From contig JBANSL010000007.1 of the NCBI GenBank assembly GCA_037127255.1, positions 60,373,038-60,437,037 of the forward strand: 64,000 bases of DNA. Direction: 5' to 3'. Origin of the DNA: Persicaria tinctoria (lineage: Eukaryota; Streptophyta; Magnoliopsida; Caryophyllales; Polygonaceae). The position numbers and the translations under genes were made by a program. The stretch's first letter is position 1. Every line of letters starts with the position of its first letter. The notes under the pieces are model-generated. The model worked only from the letters and a program-made list of their open reading frames with translations, had not been told where the DNA came from and ran no database searches. Shown in pieces: positions 45,224-55,733 of this stretch.

Positions 45224-45869
45224 CTAAAAGGGTGATCGACATAGTGGACAAATGGGTTGATACGACACCCACTCTAGAAGACACCCTATGTGGAAGGTAT
45301 GATCACACAGTGTCCGAAGGCTCGACGTTGATGGCAGCATCTGATCAAGACATATTGAGCACTGGTCCCAATCCTGTTCTGGTTGAGGTTGCTCTTGTTA
45401 ATTGCCATTTTGGTCTGCATTTTCTGGAGAAGCTGGGGGATCCACATCCTCTTCAGCATCGATGCTCATCTCAAATTGAGAGCTTGAATCAGAGCTCATT
45501 TCATTTTCAGAGTCGTCAATGTAACATACATCGATAATGAGATCTGGGCAGAGACCATATTCAACGAACTCAACATCGCCTGAAAACCACCTGTGAGTAT
45601 AATCCATTAACATCAGGTTGGCTACTTGAGTTCGAACCAACAGCAGTGACCCCTACTTCATGTAACACCTTATCACACTGTTCATAAGTCATCGGCAACC
45701 CATTCCACTCAGTGAAATGGTCCAGGAACAGCTCAGGGATTCTTTCAGAATTAATAGCAACGTGGAGTGTGCTAGGGCCATACACAGGCGTCTGCCTAGG
45801 TGTGATTACCATTTCAAAAAAGCCGACAGTGTAATGGTAACCAATTTGAGTTGTAGTTGGAAGTGCCAT
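45224..45869 (-). pseudogene. RING-H2 protein copy 2, with a frameshift and a stop between domains
   Basis: The ATG is immediately after an acceptor (TTAG|ATGGCACTTCC) at 45869. The first domain matches copy 1 (YGPSTLHVAINSERIP, EWNGLPMT, VANLMLMDYTHRWF, FVEYGLCPDL). A one-base insertion near 45635 (against copy 1) shifts the frame. The domain ends in an acidic stretch and an in-frame TAA at 45398-45400. Beyond it the same frame encodes a RING-H2 finger: CSIC, CDHTFHIGC, CPLC, ending TAG at 45224. The order unknown domain, acidic linker, stop, RING is the same as in copy 1. A 5'UTR exon (46083 to about 46210) fits. It would be an E3-ligase-like protein if whole. Confidence 0.65.
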
Positions 45870-46082
45870 CTAAGGATACAAAACATACACAACACAAAAT
45901 AAATATACACTCATATAAATTGCTGAAATCAAAACCCTAATCGACTGAAAGATGATGAAAAACTCATCTAAAAATAAGGAAAAAACAAAATAAAACTTGC
46001 TGGAAAAATGTAAAAACCCTAACCGATTGTATAAAGTTTACAGGAGAACGAAAGGGAGAGAAATACATAAGAAAGGACGCAC

Positions 46083-46230
46083 CTTGTGAAGAAAACTCCG
46101 GAAAGAGGAAGAGCTTGTGGAGGACGACGAAAAGACTTGGAGAAAGGGTAATGGGGAAGAGAGTGGAAAGGGTTTGAATGACGTTGGACTCTTGAAGAAA
46201 CAATGAAGAACACCGCCTTAAATAAAGTTA
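46083..46230 (-). promoter_or_regulatory. 5'UTR exon and TATA-like box of RING-H2 copy 2
   Basis: Pyrimidine-rich leader (CTTTCTCCAAGTC) ending TTCACAAG|GTGCGT at 46083, with CTTTATTTAAGG just upstream near 46215. Confidence 0.4.
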
Positions 46231-46332
46231 CTGACTTGGGCCAACTACTTTGATCAGGAAATGGGCCAGGGTCTCCTGTCTTGAGGGTTAAAAGAACCCA
46301 ACAACCAATTTCGTCCAAATCCTATTGTTATG

Positions 46333-46960
46333 CAAAATTTAACCTATTGTTCAGCAAAAATAAGATCATGTTGAGCAAATTTCCACAAATCGACCATGGT
46401 GTGCATTTTAATTCTAATTATGGCCAAAAAAAGGACAACATCATGAAAAAATTATATTTGAAAATTCAAAAATTATATTAAGGAAAAATTATATCATATT
46501 GGGAACAAATTCACAAAGATCAATTGTTGTGCAAAATTTAACCTATTGTTCAACAAAAATATGATCATGTTGAACAAAATTTCACTAATCGACCATGATA
46601 TGCAATTTCATTCTAACGATGACAAAAAAAAAGGCAGCATCGTAAAAAAATATATATTTAAAGATTGAAAAATTATATTAAGGAAAAATAAGATGATATT
46701 GGGCACAAATTCACAATGATCAATTGTTTTGCAAAATTTAGCCTATTGTTCAGCAGAAATATGATCATGTTGAGCAAATTTTCGCCAATTGACCATGGTA
46801 TGAAATTTAATTCGAACGATGACCAAAAATAAGACAGCAGCGTAAGAAAATATATATTTAAAAGTTCAAAAATTATATTGAGGAAAAATAGGATCATAAT
46901 GAGCAAAAATTCACAAAAATCAATTTTTGTGCAAAATTTAACGTATTGTTAAGAAAAATA
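46333..46960 (-). repeat. Three tandem ~200-bp units of the GTTGAGC spacer family
   Basis: CAAAATTTAACCTATTGTTC starts at 46333, 46532, 46732 and 46932, a 199-200-bp period. Each unit has a GATCATGTTGAGCAAATTT-type word. Confidence 0.85.
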
Positions 46961-47138
46961 CAACAACAGTCTCAACACTGCTTGAAACTAACATAAGTGT
47001 CACCGCTATTTTCGTACTTAGGCACCCGGTGTCAGCCCATAATGTTCTCTTATCTATTTTGAGCACTTAATTTGTCAGATTTCATCCGAACTTCCCCACT
47101 TACACAACAACAACCTATCTAACTACTGGTTCTAAAAT
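46961..47138 (-). other. Spacer with TGTCACCGCTA word
   Basis: AAGTGTCACCGCTATTTTCG and CGGTGTCAGCCC occur here. It is the junction of the two spacer families before the Ulp1 gene. Confidence 0.5.
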
Positions 47139-50100
47139 TTAAAACTCCAAGTTTCTTTGATCAAATCTGCACACATGAGTTCTCTGAAACGAAAGATCTT
47201 TTACCATGTTGAAATTTTTAACATCTCCCCCAAATACAGAAGCTTCAATCGCTTTTAATGTAAATACACCACATGAAGCCCTGTAGACAAAGAAAGAAAC
47301 AATGTAATGTAAGAACATAAATAACAAGTATCTAAACGTAACCAAAGAACAAAACAAGATAACAAATACATACCCAGTAGAATCATGCATTAAACCAGGA
47401 ACCATGTATAGTTGGAAAGGAGAGGAATCGAAGTTTTCAAATAGCCCAGCCTTTGCTAAATGAATTGGGAGCCAAATAGCAAACGGTTGCAATTGTTCTT
47501 CAAGAACACCTTCCCTAACAGCAGTGACATTGCAATCGAACACGCTGATTACCCTATCCTCATTTTTAATCTCCAACGCCACCCAATGCTTGTTTATCAC
47601 GTTGAAAATTGTGTAGATTTTCTTTACAGATGCCCATGGCTTCCCATAATCAGCAGGGCACATACCGATAAAATAATCCTCGGTGCTGGATTCAAGATCT
47701 ATGTCTTCCCGATAACATGAAGCATAGTCAGGAAGGTACTTCAGATAAAATAGCCAATCAAGAACAAGAACATCTCGATACTTGACAAGGTCCTCATGAA
47801 TGCGCTTCCTAATGTGAATCAAACCTGCTTCTAAATGCTAAACAAAGTAATAAAAAAGTGAATTCAACAATCAACTAATACAATAAAAAGTAATCCACAA
47901 ATATATATATATAATGCAGAATTACAACCAGTTATTACCTGACAATTAAACCACATATTCTTCAATAAAATCCGCTGGAAAAACTTTCTATCAACCCTTG
48001 AGATTGGACCAACAACGGAAAAATTCCTGCCAATGATTGCACAAAGCAAAAAAAAATATATATAACATGAGATGCTGTAACTAATACAATAACAACAACC
48101 TTTCATACAAAATACTAAACATAAAAATAAACCATACCTTTGCCTCTTTACGAGTCCATAAATAAATTCATGATCTTCCGAGTTGATCAGTGATTTCTTA
48201 GGGGCATGCTTTGGCATCCTCACTTTCTTCACTTCCTCAACTCGACCATAAAAGAATGTACTGTTTGATGGGATAAGATTGGAAGCCTTTAGCTAGTCAG
48301 CTTCGATTTGGATTGCAGGATCCTTGGCGACCGAATCCCAATCAACGCCTGCAACCTTGTCATCATCATTGTCGGACAGACAAATGTACTTTTCCAGGGA
48401 TGGGTCAACCGTAACTCCAGCAACTTTACCACCAGCGCCTTCGCCTTCACACTTTGTAGATTGAGGCACTTCAGCTGAAGTTGCTGGAATCCCAACCTCA
48501 TCTCCAAGAACCTTAAATTCGGTGTCAACAACAACAGGTGGAGACTCCTTACCCACTCCTGGAACCTCAGTACTTACTGATGGCAAAGACACAGGTACAA
48601 CAACACCAAAAGCGGGAGGTGATTTCAACATTAACTCTTCGTCAGGGAAAGACTGCTGAAGATCAGACACAACATCATTCAAAATTTTGTTCACATCTTC
48701 AATAACAGCCTTCACAAGTGTGGCCTGGGGTTCACCACCATTGACACGTTCATCATCACCTCTCGCAGGAGTGACGTCAGGCTTGCCAGGAACGTGCTTG
48801 TCATCAGCATTCATAGATGTGTCCTGGGACTTACCACCTCTGACATGTTCGCCATCAACTATCGCAGGAGAGCTCGCAGACTTACCAGCAATGTGCTTAT
48901 CATCAGCCTTCACAGGTGTGCCATGGCACTTACCACCACTGGCGCTTTCATCATCAACTACCGCAGGAGAGCTCGCAGACTTGCCAGCATGAGCCGTCAC
49001 GGGTGTGTCCTGACAATTAGCACCACTAACACTTTCATCATCAACTTTTGCAAAAGTGTCCTTAACATCAGGCTTGACAGGATTTGACTGCAACCTCTCA
49101 AACATAGCCTCATAATTAGCAACCCTAACCTCAAGCTCATCGTACCTCTTCGCCATCTCACCAAACACTTGAAGACTCCCATTCAACTCAACAATCTTTG
49201 TTTCAATTGCATCAACCCTCGCAGACAACAGATGCATAATTTTAGGGACCTCTTCAAAATCATCGTTAGGATGAGATGGGAGAGAAGAAGCAAAATCATC
49301 ACCCAGTCAGGATGAGATGGGAGAGAAGAAGCAAAATCATCACCATGCGTTTTTGGAGACAACTCACAAGTTGAATCATCGTTAGCATCCATTTGAGGAG
49401 AAACATCTTCAATATCTTCCACTTTCTCTGATGACACTGCTATTTGTGCAACTTCATCACTTGAAATGCGAACGTCTTCATTTTCACAAGCAGCAGATGT
49501 TTGCCCAAGCCCAGACCGCCCATCAACAAAATCACGTGCTTCAACACTCCCCAGGGGTGACCTTTTCACAGAAGGGGTCGGTACATCGTCCTCTCCATCA
49601 ATGTCTCGAGAAGGTATCTCGACCCCTTCAACGGTGTCACCACAATCAATGACATCTGCAACCTCGGCCAAAACATGTAGCCTCGCATTTTGAGAAGCAT
49701 CCAATTTATTGGATTTAGGGGAGTGGGTGTCAGCAGTAAAATCTTCACCCTTGTCATCACCAACATTAAATTCACAATCATATGAAGAGTCTGCAACATG
49801 AATATCTACAGGCTCCACTACATGTGCACCCTCAGTATCAACAACAGGAACTGAAGGAATAACAAAAGACTTGTCAACAGTACTATCATATAATGGCCTA
49901 CCACTACTTACACCACCGTTCTTCTTCATCTTATACCTCCGCTGAAAGACAATATTCAGCGGGACATCATCTTCTAAAAGGTCACATGAATCAGTACCCA
50001 ACCGACATCGCTTGGAAGGTGAAGCAACCACATCAACCTCCTTATGGAAATCTGTGTCAGCAGTAACTCTCTTCACCTCCTTATAAGGAATAACTCTACC

Positions 50101-52402
50101 ACCTGTCCTCACTGCTGAAGCCTTCTGTCGAGGCTTCTTTACATCACTCTTGACATATTTTTTTCGGTCTAAAGCAATGTATGGATTGAATAGAACACGA
50201 CTTGCAGAACGACCCCTCCTCAGGAGAACCCGTTCCTGAGAGGTATCGCTGGATGCCACCTTCTGTTTCTTTTTACCACCCATCACTCCAATGGAAAATT
50301 TCCTCTTCTTTAAGGTCCCTACATCTTCTTTATCCCCCTCGGGGAAAAATTCAAAAGCAGTTTCAAAGGACTTACCATCCTGTTTCTTTCTAGCAGCCTT
50401 GCCTCTCTTCACATGTGTCTTCGTCTTTGAGGTCTCGCCTTCATCATGTTTCTGCAAGACATTAGCTTCTTCCTCCTCAACCTGGAGAGCCGTATTTGAA
50501 CACTTAGCTTCATATGCCCTTCTACGAACACGACGACTCTCATACAAAGTCGCATCAGTAGGTCCAGAAACTATTTCTTCAACTGATGCATCAACTACTG
50601 CATCAACTACAACATCAGTTTTTTCACCAGCAAACGCCATTCTTTCAGTGCGTGCAAACTCCCCATAAATAGGGAACAACGGAGTCCAGACAAAACGCAT
50701 GTATCAGAATAAAAAACAAAAGATGCATCAAATAAAAATGTTATTTCAGAGAGAAAATATAAAATTATTACCAAATCACCATGAAAGAACTTCTCAGCTT
50801 CATCGTATACTTGGCTATAATCACATTGCCAGTGCAACAAGTATGGATCTCTATCAGGCATCTTAAAATTATAGTCAAAATTAACGGAGATAGCTGGGAA
50901 AGCTTCTAATATCCAAGCCTGTTACAAAAGAAAACTTGTTATGACACTACAAAACAATATTTAAATAATGATCACATAAGCATTAAAGTTGTGCTGACAC
51001 AGACAAAAAAATGACGACATAAGACATGCAATAACTAAAGCACAATACCTGGAATGCAAGGCAATACCCATACATTTGATAAGAACCCCTAACCCCATTC
51101 CGATCTGCAACAGAAGAACTCTTCAATGACTTCAACAAACGGGTGTATGACTCTTTACCCCAAGGATATAGTTCAAACTCCTTGTCATTGCATGCAAGAG
51201 ATAAGAATTGTGCACTTACAACTTCTGACCTCCTGTAAACAATTAACCTCTCAATCAGCAATAACTTTGCCATAATCAACTTCTTCTTAGACATCTTTTT
51301 CTCAGATATGAAACGATCAAGTAACTCATCATGAGTCATTTTCTTCTGTCCAAAAAATTCAAATATTGACACTTTCTTTGGGATATTACAAACACGGTCT
51401 TCACAAGGAAGGCCTGTAATAACATGAAACTCATCAATTGAAAAACGTGCAAGATATCCACCAACTCTAAACCACAACTCATTCTCTTTTTGTGTTTGTA
51501 CTTGACGGAGCACCATTTGATGCATAAGCTGAAAATTCGTAACCATTTTGGTGCCTTGCGTCAGCACCCATCCAACGCAACTTTTTTTGCAGATTATTGT
51601 AGTGAGAAGGACACAAATGCTCCTTGATCAGATCACAGACAGAAGGATATGAATATATGTTGGATCTACAATGAAATCGCTCAGAAACAGGAATGCAATA
51701 TTCCAAACCCTGACCAATAACAGAGAATTAAGCACAAAAACAACCATCAGATAAAAGAAAAAACTACAAGTTGCTCATCAAACTAAAAAATAGCTTACAT
51801 CAGAACCAGGATAAGAGGTGGATGAATCAGAAGAATGAGTTCCTGCAAGAAACAATATACAGAACAATGTAAATATACAGCAAAAGAATCTGTGATGACA
51901 CAAACAACCATAAACAATAACAATAAAATGTTACAAAGACATAGCAAAATAACAGAACACAACACAAAATACCAAATCCAAACACAGACATTGTTGGAAC
52001 TACAATAAACACACAAAAAAACAGACAGTGTCACCCCGATACACATGAACATAACAGCAGATAAGTACAATATCTATCATCAACACAAACAATCGAAAGC
52101 ATGGAAAACAGATTCACATACACGAAGAACACTAAAAAGGCACTTACAAAGTGCCACACCGCATAATTGACGAAAAGAAACAGTTCAAAACACCGAATTT
52201 ACATATGCAACTTCCATAAACGACGGAAACTACTAAAAAACGCACATCAGTATGCATATAAAGCATCGATTTAACCATAGATTGTCAATATTATAATTAA
52301 CAAACAATAAAATCAACACAAACAAACTTAATACAAAACCCTAGCACGACAAATTTCGCAAAAATCCCACAAATTTATACCCGAGCTGCTGGATGACGAC
52401 AT
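47139..52402 (-). pseudogene. DUF1985 / Ulp1 (C48) SUMO-protease-type transposon gene, eight exons
   Basis: Predicted exons: 52381-52402, 51799-51842, 51049-51709, 50772-50918, 48138-50658, 47939-48026, 47374-47837 and 47139-47280. The start ATG is at 52402 (MSSSSSSG). Exons 3-4 encode DUF1985 (LMHQMVLRQVQ, LWFRVGGYLARFSIDEFHVI). Exon 5 is a long charged, serine-rich linker. Exons 6-8 are the Ulp1 protease (VLVLDWLFYLKYLP; NKHWVALEI; ISVFDCN; GASCGVFTLKAIE), with His, Asp and Cys all present; the usual oxyanion Gln is not evident. Three lesions: seven A instead of six near 51582 (frameshift), a 41-bp tandem duplication at 49268-49349 (frameshift), and a TAG at 48293-48295 between linker and protease. 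It acts, if expressed, on SUMO-like conjugates. Confidence 0.75.
49268..49349 (-). repeat. 41-bp tandem duplication inside exon 5 of the Ulp1 gene
   Basis: AGGATGAGATGGGAGAGAAG starts at 49268 and again at 49309. The copies are identical. Because 41 is not a multiple of three, it alone explains the frame change between the two long open stretches of exon 5. Confidence 0.9.
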
Positions 52403-52640
52403 TGAAGTAAACGATGCAAGCTCCGAACTTTACCGAAGCAAGGAAGAACAATCGAGCCGGAAAAAGCACCAAGCCGGATAACGAACAACGAACCAAGCCA
52501 GGGAACGCAAGATGAAAAAACTTCGAGCAAAGAGAGAGTTGGAATGAGCAGGAAATCGATTTTCTGGGAAACACGAAAAACTGTCCGTACAAAAGCGAAA
52601 TTAGGAATATATAGTGATTAGTTTGGAATCCTCGATCCTT
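52403..52640 (-). promoter_or_regulatory. Promoter and 5'UTR of the Ulp1 gene
   Basis: CACTATATATTCC on the minus strand near 52612 is a likely TATA box. The leader to the ATG at 52402 is about 180 nt. Confidence 0.4.
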
Positions 52641-53340
52641 CGCCTGTGGGCTCAAGATCAAGAACACCAAACCGTTGATGGCCCAATCTTGCAATATTCT
52701 TGATATCCTTGATGTTGAACAAGTATCTTGAAGGTAAGAAAGGTGTGGGAATGGCGGAAGCAAAACAAGAACACAAGCAACAACACAAAAAAAAAAAAAA
52801 GCAATTGCAACACTGCTGGAAAGGCCGCGGGCGCGGCCAAGGGAGCCGGGGGCGCGACCCTGACGCTGGCGACGGCTCTGGCAGATTCAGCGACATGAAC
52901 ATTGGTTCAGCGACGGTTTTTCAGGATGGGTTTCTCCTTTGTGCGTGGTTTGGGGATTGTGTTTATATCTTGTTTGGTATCGGATGAGCAAGAACATAAA
53001 TTGATTGCGAAGGCTTTTGGATTGGGAATCGAGGGAACCTTTTAATCCTTAAAAGGGTTCCTCAATTATAATTCCAATCTAATTTTTATTATATGTAAAA
53101 CATGAGTTTAAATAGACAATAGACCAATTCTATCTTGTGCAAAAGATAGAGTTTTGGTAACTAAAGATAAATCAAATAATCTAATGATATGTAAATCTTT
53201 CATAAGATAAGTAAAACTAACTAAGGATAGAAAATTAACAACTTGGTGGAAAAGGAATTACCGAGATGAAATATTTTCCTTCCACCTTATTATTTCCTAA
53301 TTGCATAAAATAAATATATCTAATTAATTAAAATTCGAAA
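52641..53340. other. Spacer with a short GC-rich block
   Basis: A GC-rich block at 52823-52880 contains the hairpin GGCCGCG-GG-CGCGGCC (52823-52838). From 53050 it is plain AT-rich. No gene recognised, and no inverted repeat matching 4.3 kb found. Confidence 0.45.
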
Positions 53341-54359
53341 TTAACTAAGTAAATATGTGGAAATTCGTCCAAACAGTGACAGCTGTAAAGATGATGAATT
53401 TCGGCCATTCTCGAGGTCGATTCTGGAGAAACCTTCAACAGTGACAGTTGTAGATCTTTTCGTCCTCGTTCCAACAAGGTATGGTACGACCTCATCCGAT
53501 AAATATGGACTCCGAACGACCCATTTTACTGAGACGTCGATATGCAGTCAACTCATTAAGAACGAACTCAAACTTGAACATTAGCTCCCCTTGCTCCTTT
53601 GAACCTTGTTCCATGGTGGAGCCTTCTTCCTCCTTTTGAGGATGACACTCTTCGCCATCAATAGCCCTCGAATTGGTCTTGAGAGCTCGCCTGGTTCAAG
53701 ATCATTGTTTAACCCACAAATCAACTCCTACAAGACATACTCATAAAAATCTTCCTATATCGATCTCCCATTCGAATCGATTCAGGTATGTAAACTCGTC
53801 TCAAAGCATTAGAAGAACCTCGCCGACGATCCCAGATTGGAGTATCCATCTTTTGCTCCCTTCCTTTTACAAAATTTCATCTACTGTGTATCAACAAAGA
53901 TTACCAATCCCATCAGTAGCCGTTGTTATCCTCCCTTGTCGGTGAAACGCATTCCAATCGAGTTGAAACACGACGATGAAAGCATATCGACTCAATTGCT
54001 TTTGGAATCGTCAAAGGGGATTGCTTGTGTAGTCAGCAGTCACCGTCGCCTCTTATTCTACAACTTGTTCACCGGAGCTTCCTACCCCCCAACGGAATCT
54101 GCTTTTGTTGCCTCCGCACATGTAAGGCACGTGCCCTCAAAAGTTGCGCCATGAGCCCAAAATTTGGGATGCTTATATATGAGCCCCGGAATACGGGCTC
54201 ATCACCTTTCCCCTTTTCTTTTTTAAAGTTTTGATCTAGCTAGCAACAATAAAGGCCTCAAGGCTCACTGTTGTTGATGCTCTAATAGAGTCATACTCGC
54301 ACTTAAGAGCTGAAGATGGATATAAAAGAGAGGGCCCATGACCCCACCTAAAGCATATA
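53341..54359 (+). other. Moderate-GC region with short frames, no gene recognised
   Basis: Frames at 53357-53584, 53673-53945 and 53837-54154 are open but overlapping. The last has LLFYNLFTGASYPPTE. This may be decayed coding or LTR-derived DNA. I cannot assign it. Confidence 0.3.
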
Positions 54360-54740
54360 GGGGTCGTTTGATATTGATATCTAGATATCAGATATCGGAT
54401 ATCAGCCCCCGATATCTAATATCTAGTGTTTGGTATGGTTAGATATCGATATCACTTAAACGAATATCGATATCTAGTGTTTGGTATCCATAGTACGTAT
54501 ATCACTTGATATCAAGTGATATGTGATATATGTGTTTGGTAACACCCAGATATCGATATCAATTGATATCTAGATATCAAATTTGACTTATTTTGATATA
54601 CTGATTTTTGGGGAGGTATCACTTGATAATACTGATACCGATATCTTGATATCAAGATATCAAAGATATCACCCAATATCGATATCTTGATATCTTGATA
54701 TCGATATCTTGCTATCTGAATATCAATACCAAACGACCCC
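54360..54740. mobile_element. MITE, 381 bp, built largely of GATATC palindromes
   Basis: Terminal inverted repeat GGGGTCGTTTGATATTGATAT (left, one mismatch) against GGGGTCGTTTGGTATTGATAT (right, inverted). Flanking ATA on both sides may be a 3-bp target duplication. The interior is packed with GATATC, CGATATCG and TATCTAGATATC words, so it can fold many ways. Confidence 0.8.
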
Positions 54741-55215
54741 ATAAATATCTTGGAAGTGGAAGAGGTTCTGAATTTTCATAAAGAATAAATATCGTTTGTC
54801 AGTGTAATATTCAATTTTTTTGGCAGGATGTCTATAGGTTGATAATGATGAAAGATACTCTCCACAAAATTTTCTTATTCGATTTAGGTGTGTTTGAGCC
54901 CTCCTGAATAATTGATTCCAGTTATGAATTCGTGGGCGTAGTTCTTAAATTCTCCCTTTCATTAGGTTATTTTCATCTTCAATTTTGCTAATGTACAGTT
55001 ATGAATTCGTGGGCCTATTTCTTAAATTTCCCCTTTCATTAAGTTAATTTCATCTTCAATTTTGCTAATTTATGCTTTTTTTTTGTGAAACCAGTGACAT
55101 GGAGTAGATGGAAAAAGGGGTGTCCTTTGAGATGCTTTTCTTCTATGTAGGCAGGGAAGATGCAGCTACCAAGGAAGTAATGAAAACTACGGCATTTTAT
55201 ATTTTGTGTTGGGTG
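54741..55215 (+). other. AT-rich DNA with a local duplication
   Basis: AGTTATGAATTCGTGGGC occurs near 54920 and again near 54998, each followed by TTCATCTTCAATTTTGCTAA. No coding recognised. Confidence 0.45.
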
Positions 55216-55234
55216 TCCAGTTAGGTTTCTAATC

Positions 55235-55733
55235 ATAGTTGTAATTCAATTTACACCCCACTGTATCACTTGGTTTTGCCCTCAGCCTTTCATAAAAAGC
55301 AGACACTGCAAGTCGCAGTGCATTAACAAGGGGAGGTATTGTGCACATGATCCTGAAATGGATTTTGGAGAAGGCTATGAAGGGTAAGATGTGGTATTTG
55401 AGAATCTGAGACAACTTTTGTATCCATAGAGTCGCCAAAACATTGAACAGATCATGGGTTTAATGGGATTATGTAACAGATTTCCATATCATGTGCTCCA
55501 TGAAGGAGAAGAAATATAGCAAAGAATGTGCTAAAGATGTACTGAAGTCCCTCAGTAAGTTGTTAATTAGCTTATGTTTGACACACTATCAGAGTAGCTA
55601 TCTGGTAATGTATTTCATTATATTCAATTTGTTGGCCTATGTAGATTTACCTGCCGACAAAATCAGCAAATGCATTCGAGATCCTGAAGCTGATATGGAC
55701 AATGAAGTGTTGAAAGGTGAACAAGAGAAGCAG
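55235..55733 (+). pseudogene. Vacuolar sorting receptor (VSR/BP80) fragment
   Basis: The frame reads [41 protein letters not shown], a TAA, then [30 protein letters not shown] and [10 protein letters not shown]. This follows the conserved cysteine-rich luminal region of plant VSRs block by block. A 90-bp intron (55555-55644, GTAAGT...TGTAG) separates it from [16 protein letters not shown] and EQEKQ, ending at a donor (CAG|GTATAA). Stops after GYEG and before WDY, and the lack of the protease-associated and EGF parts on either side, show it is a partial decayed copy. Intact VSRs carry vacuolar proteins from Golgi/TGN. Confidence 0.8.
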
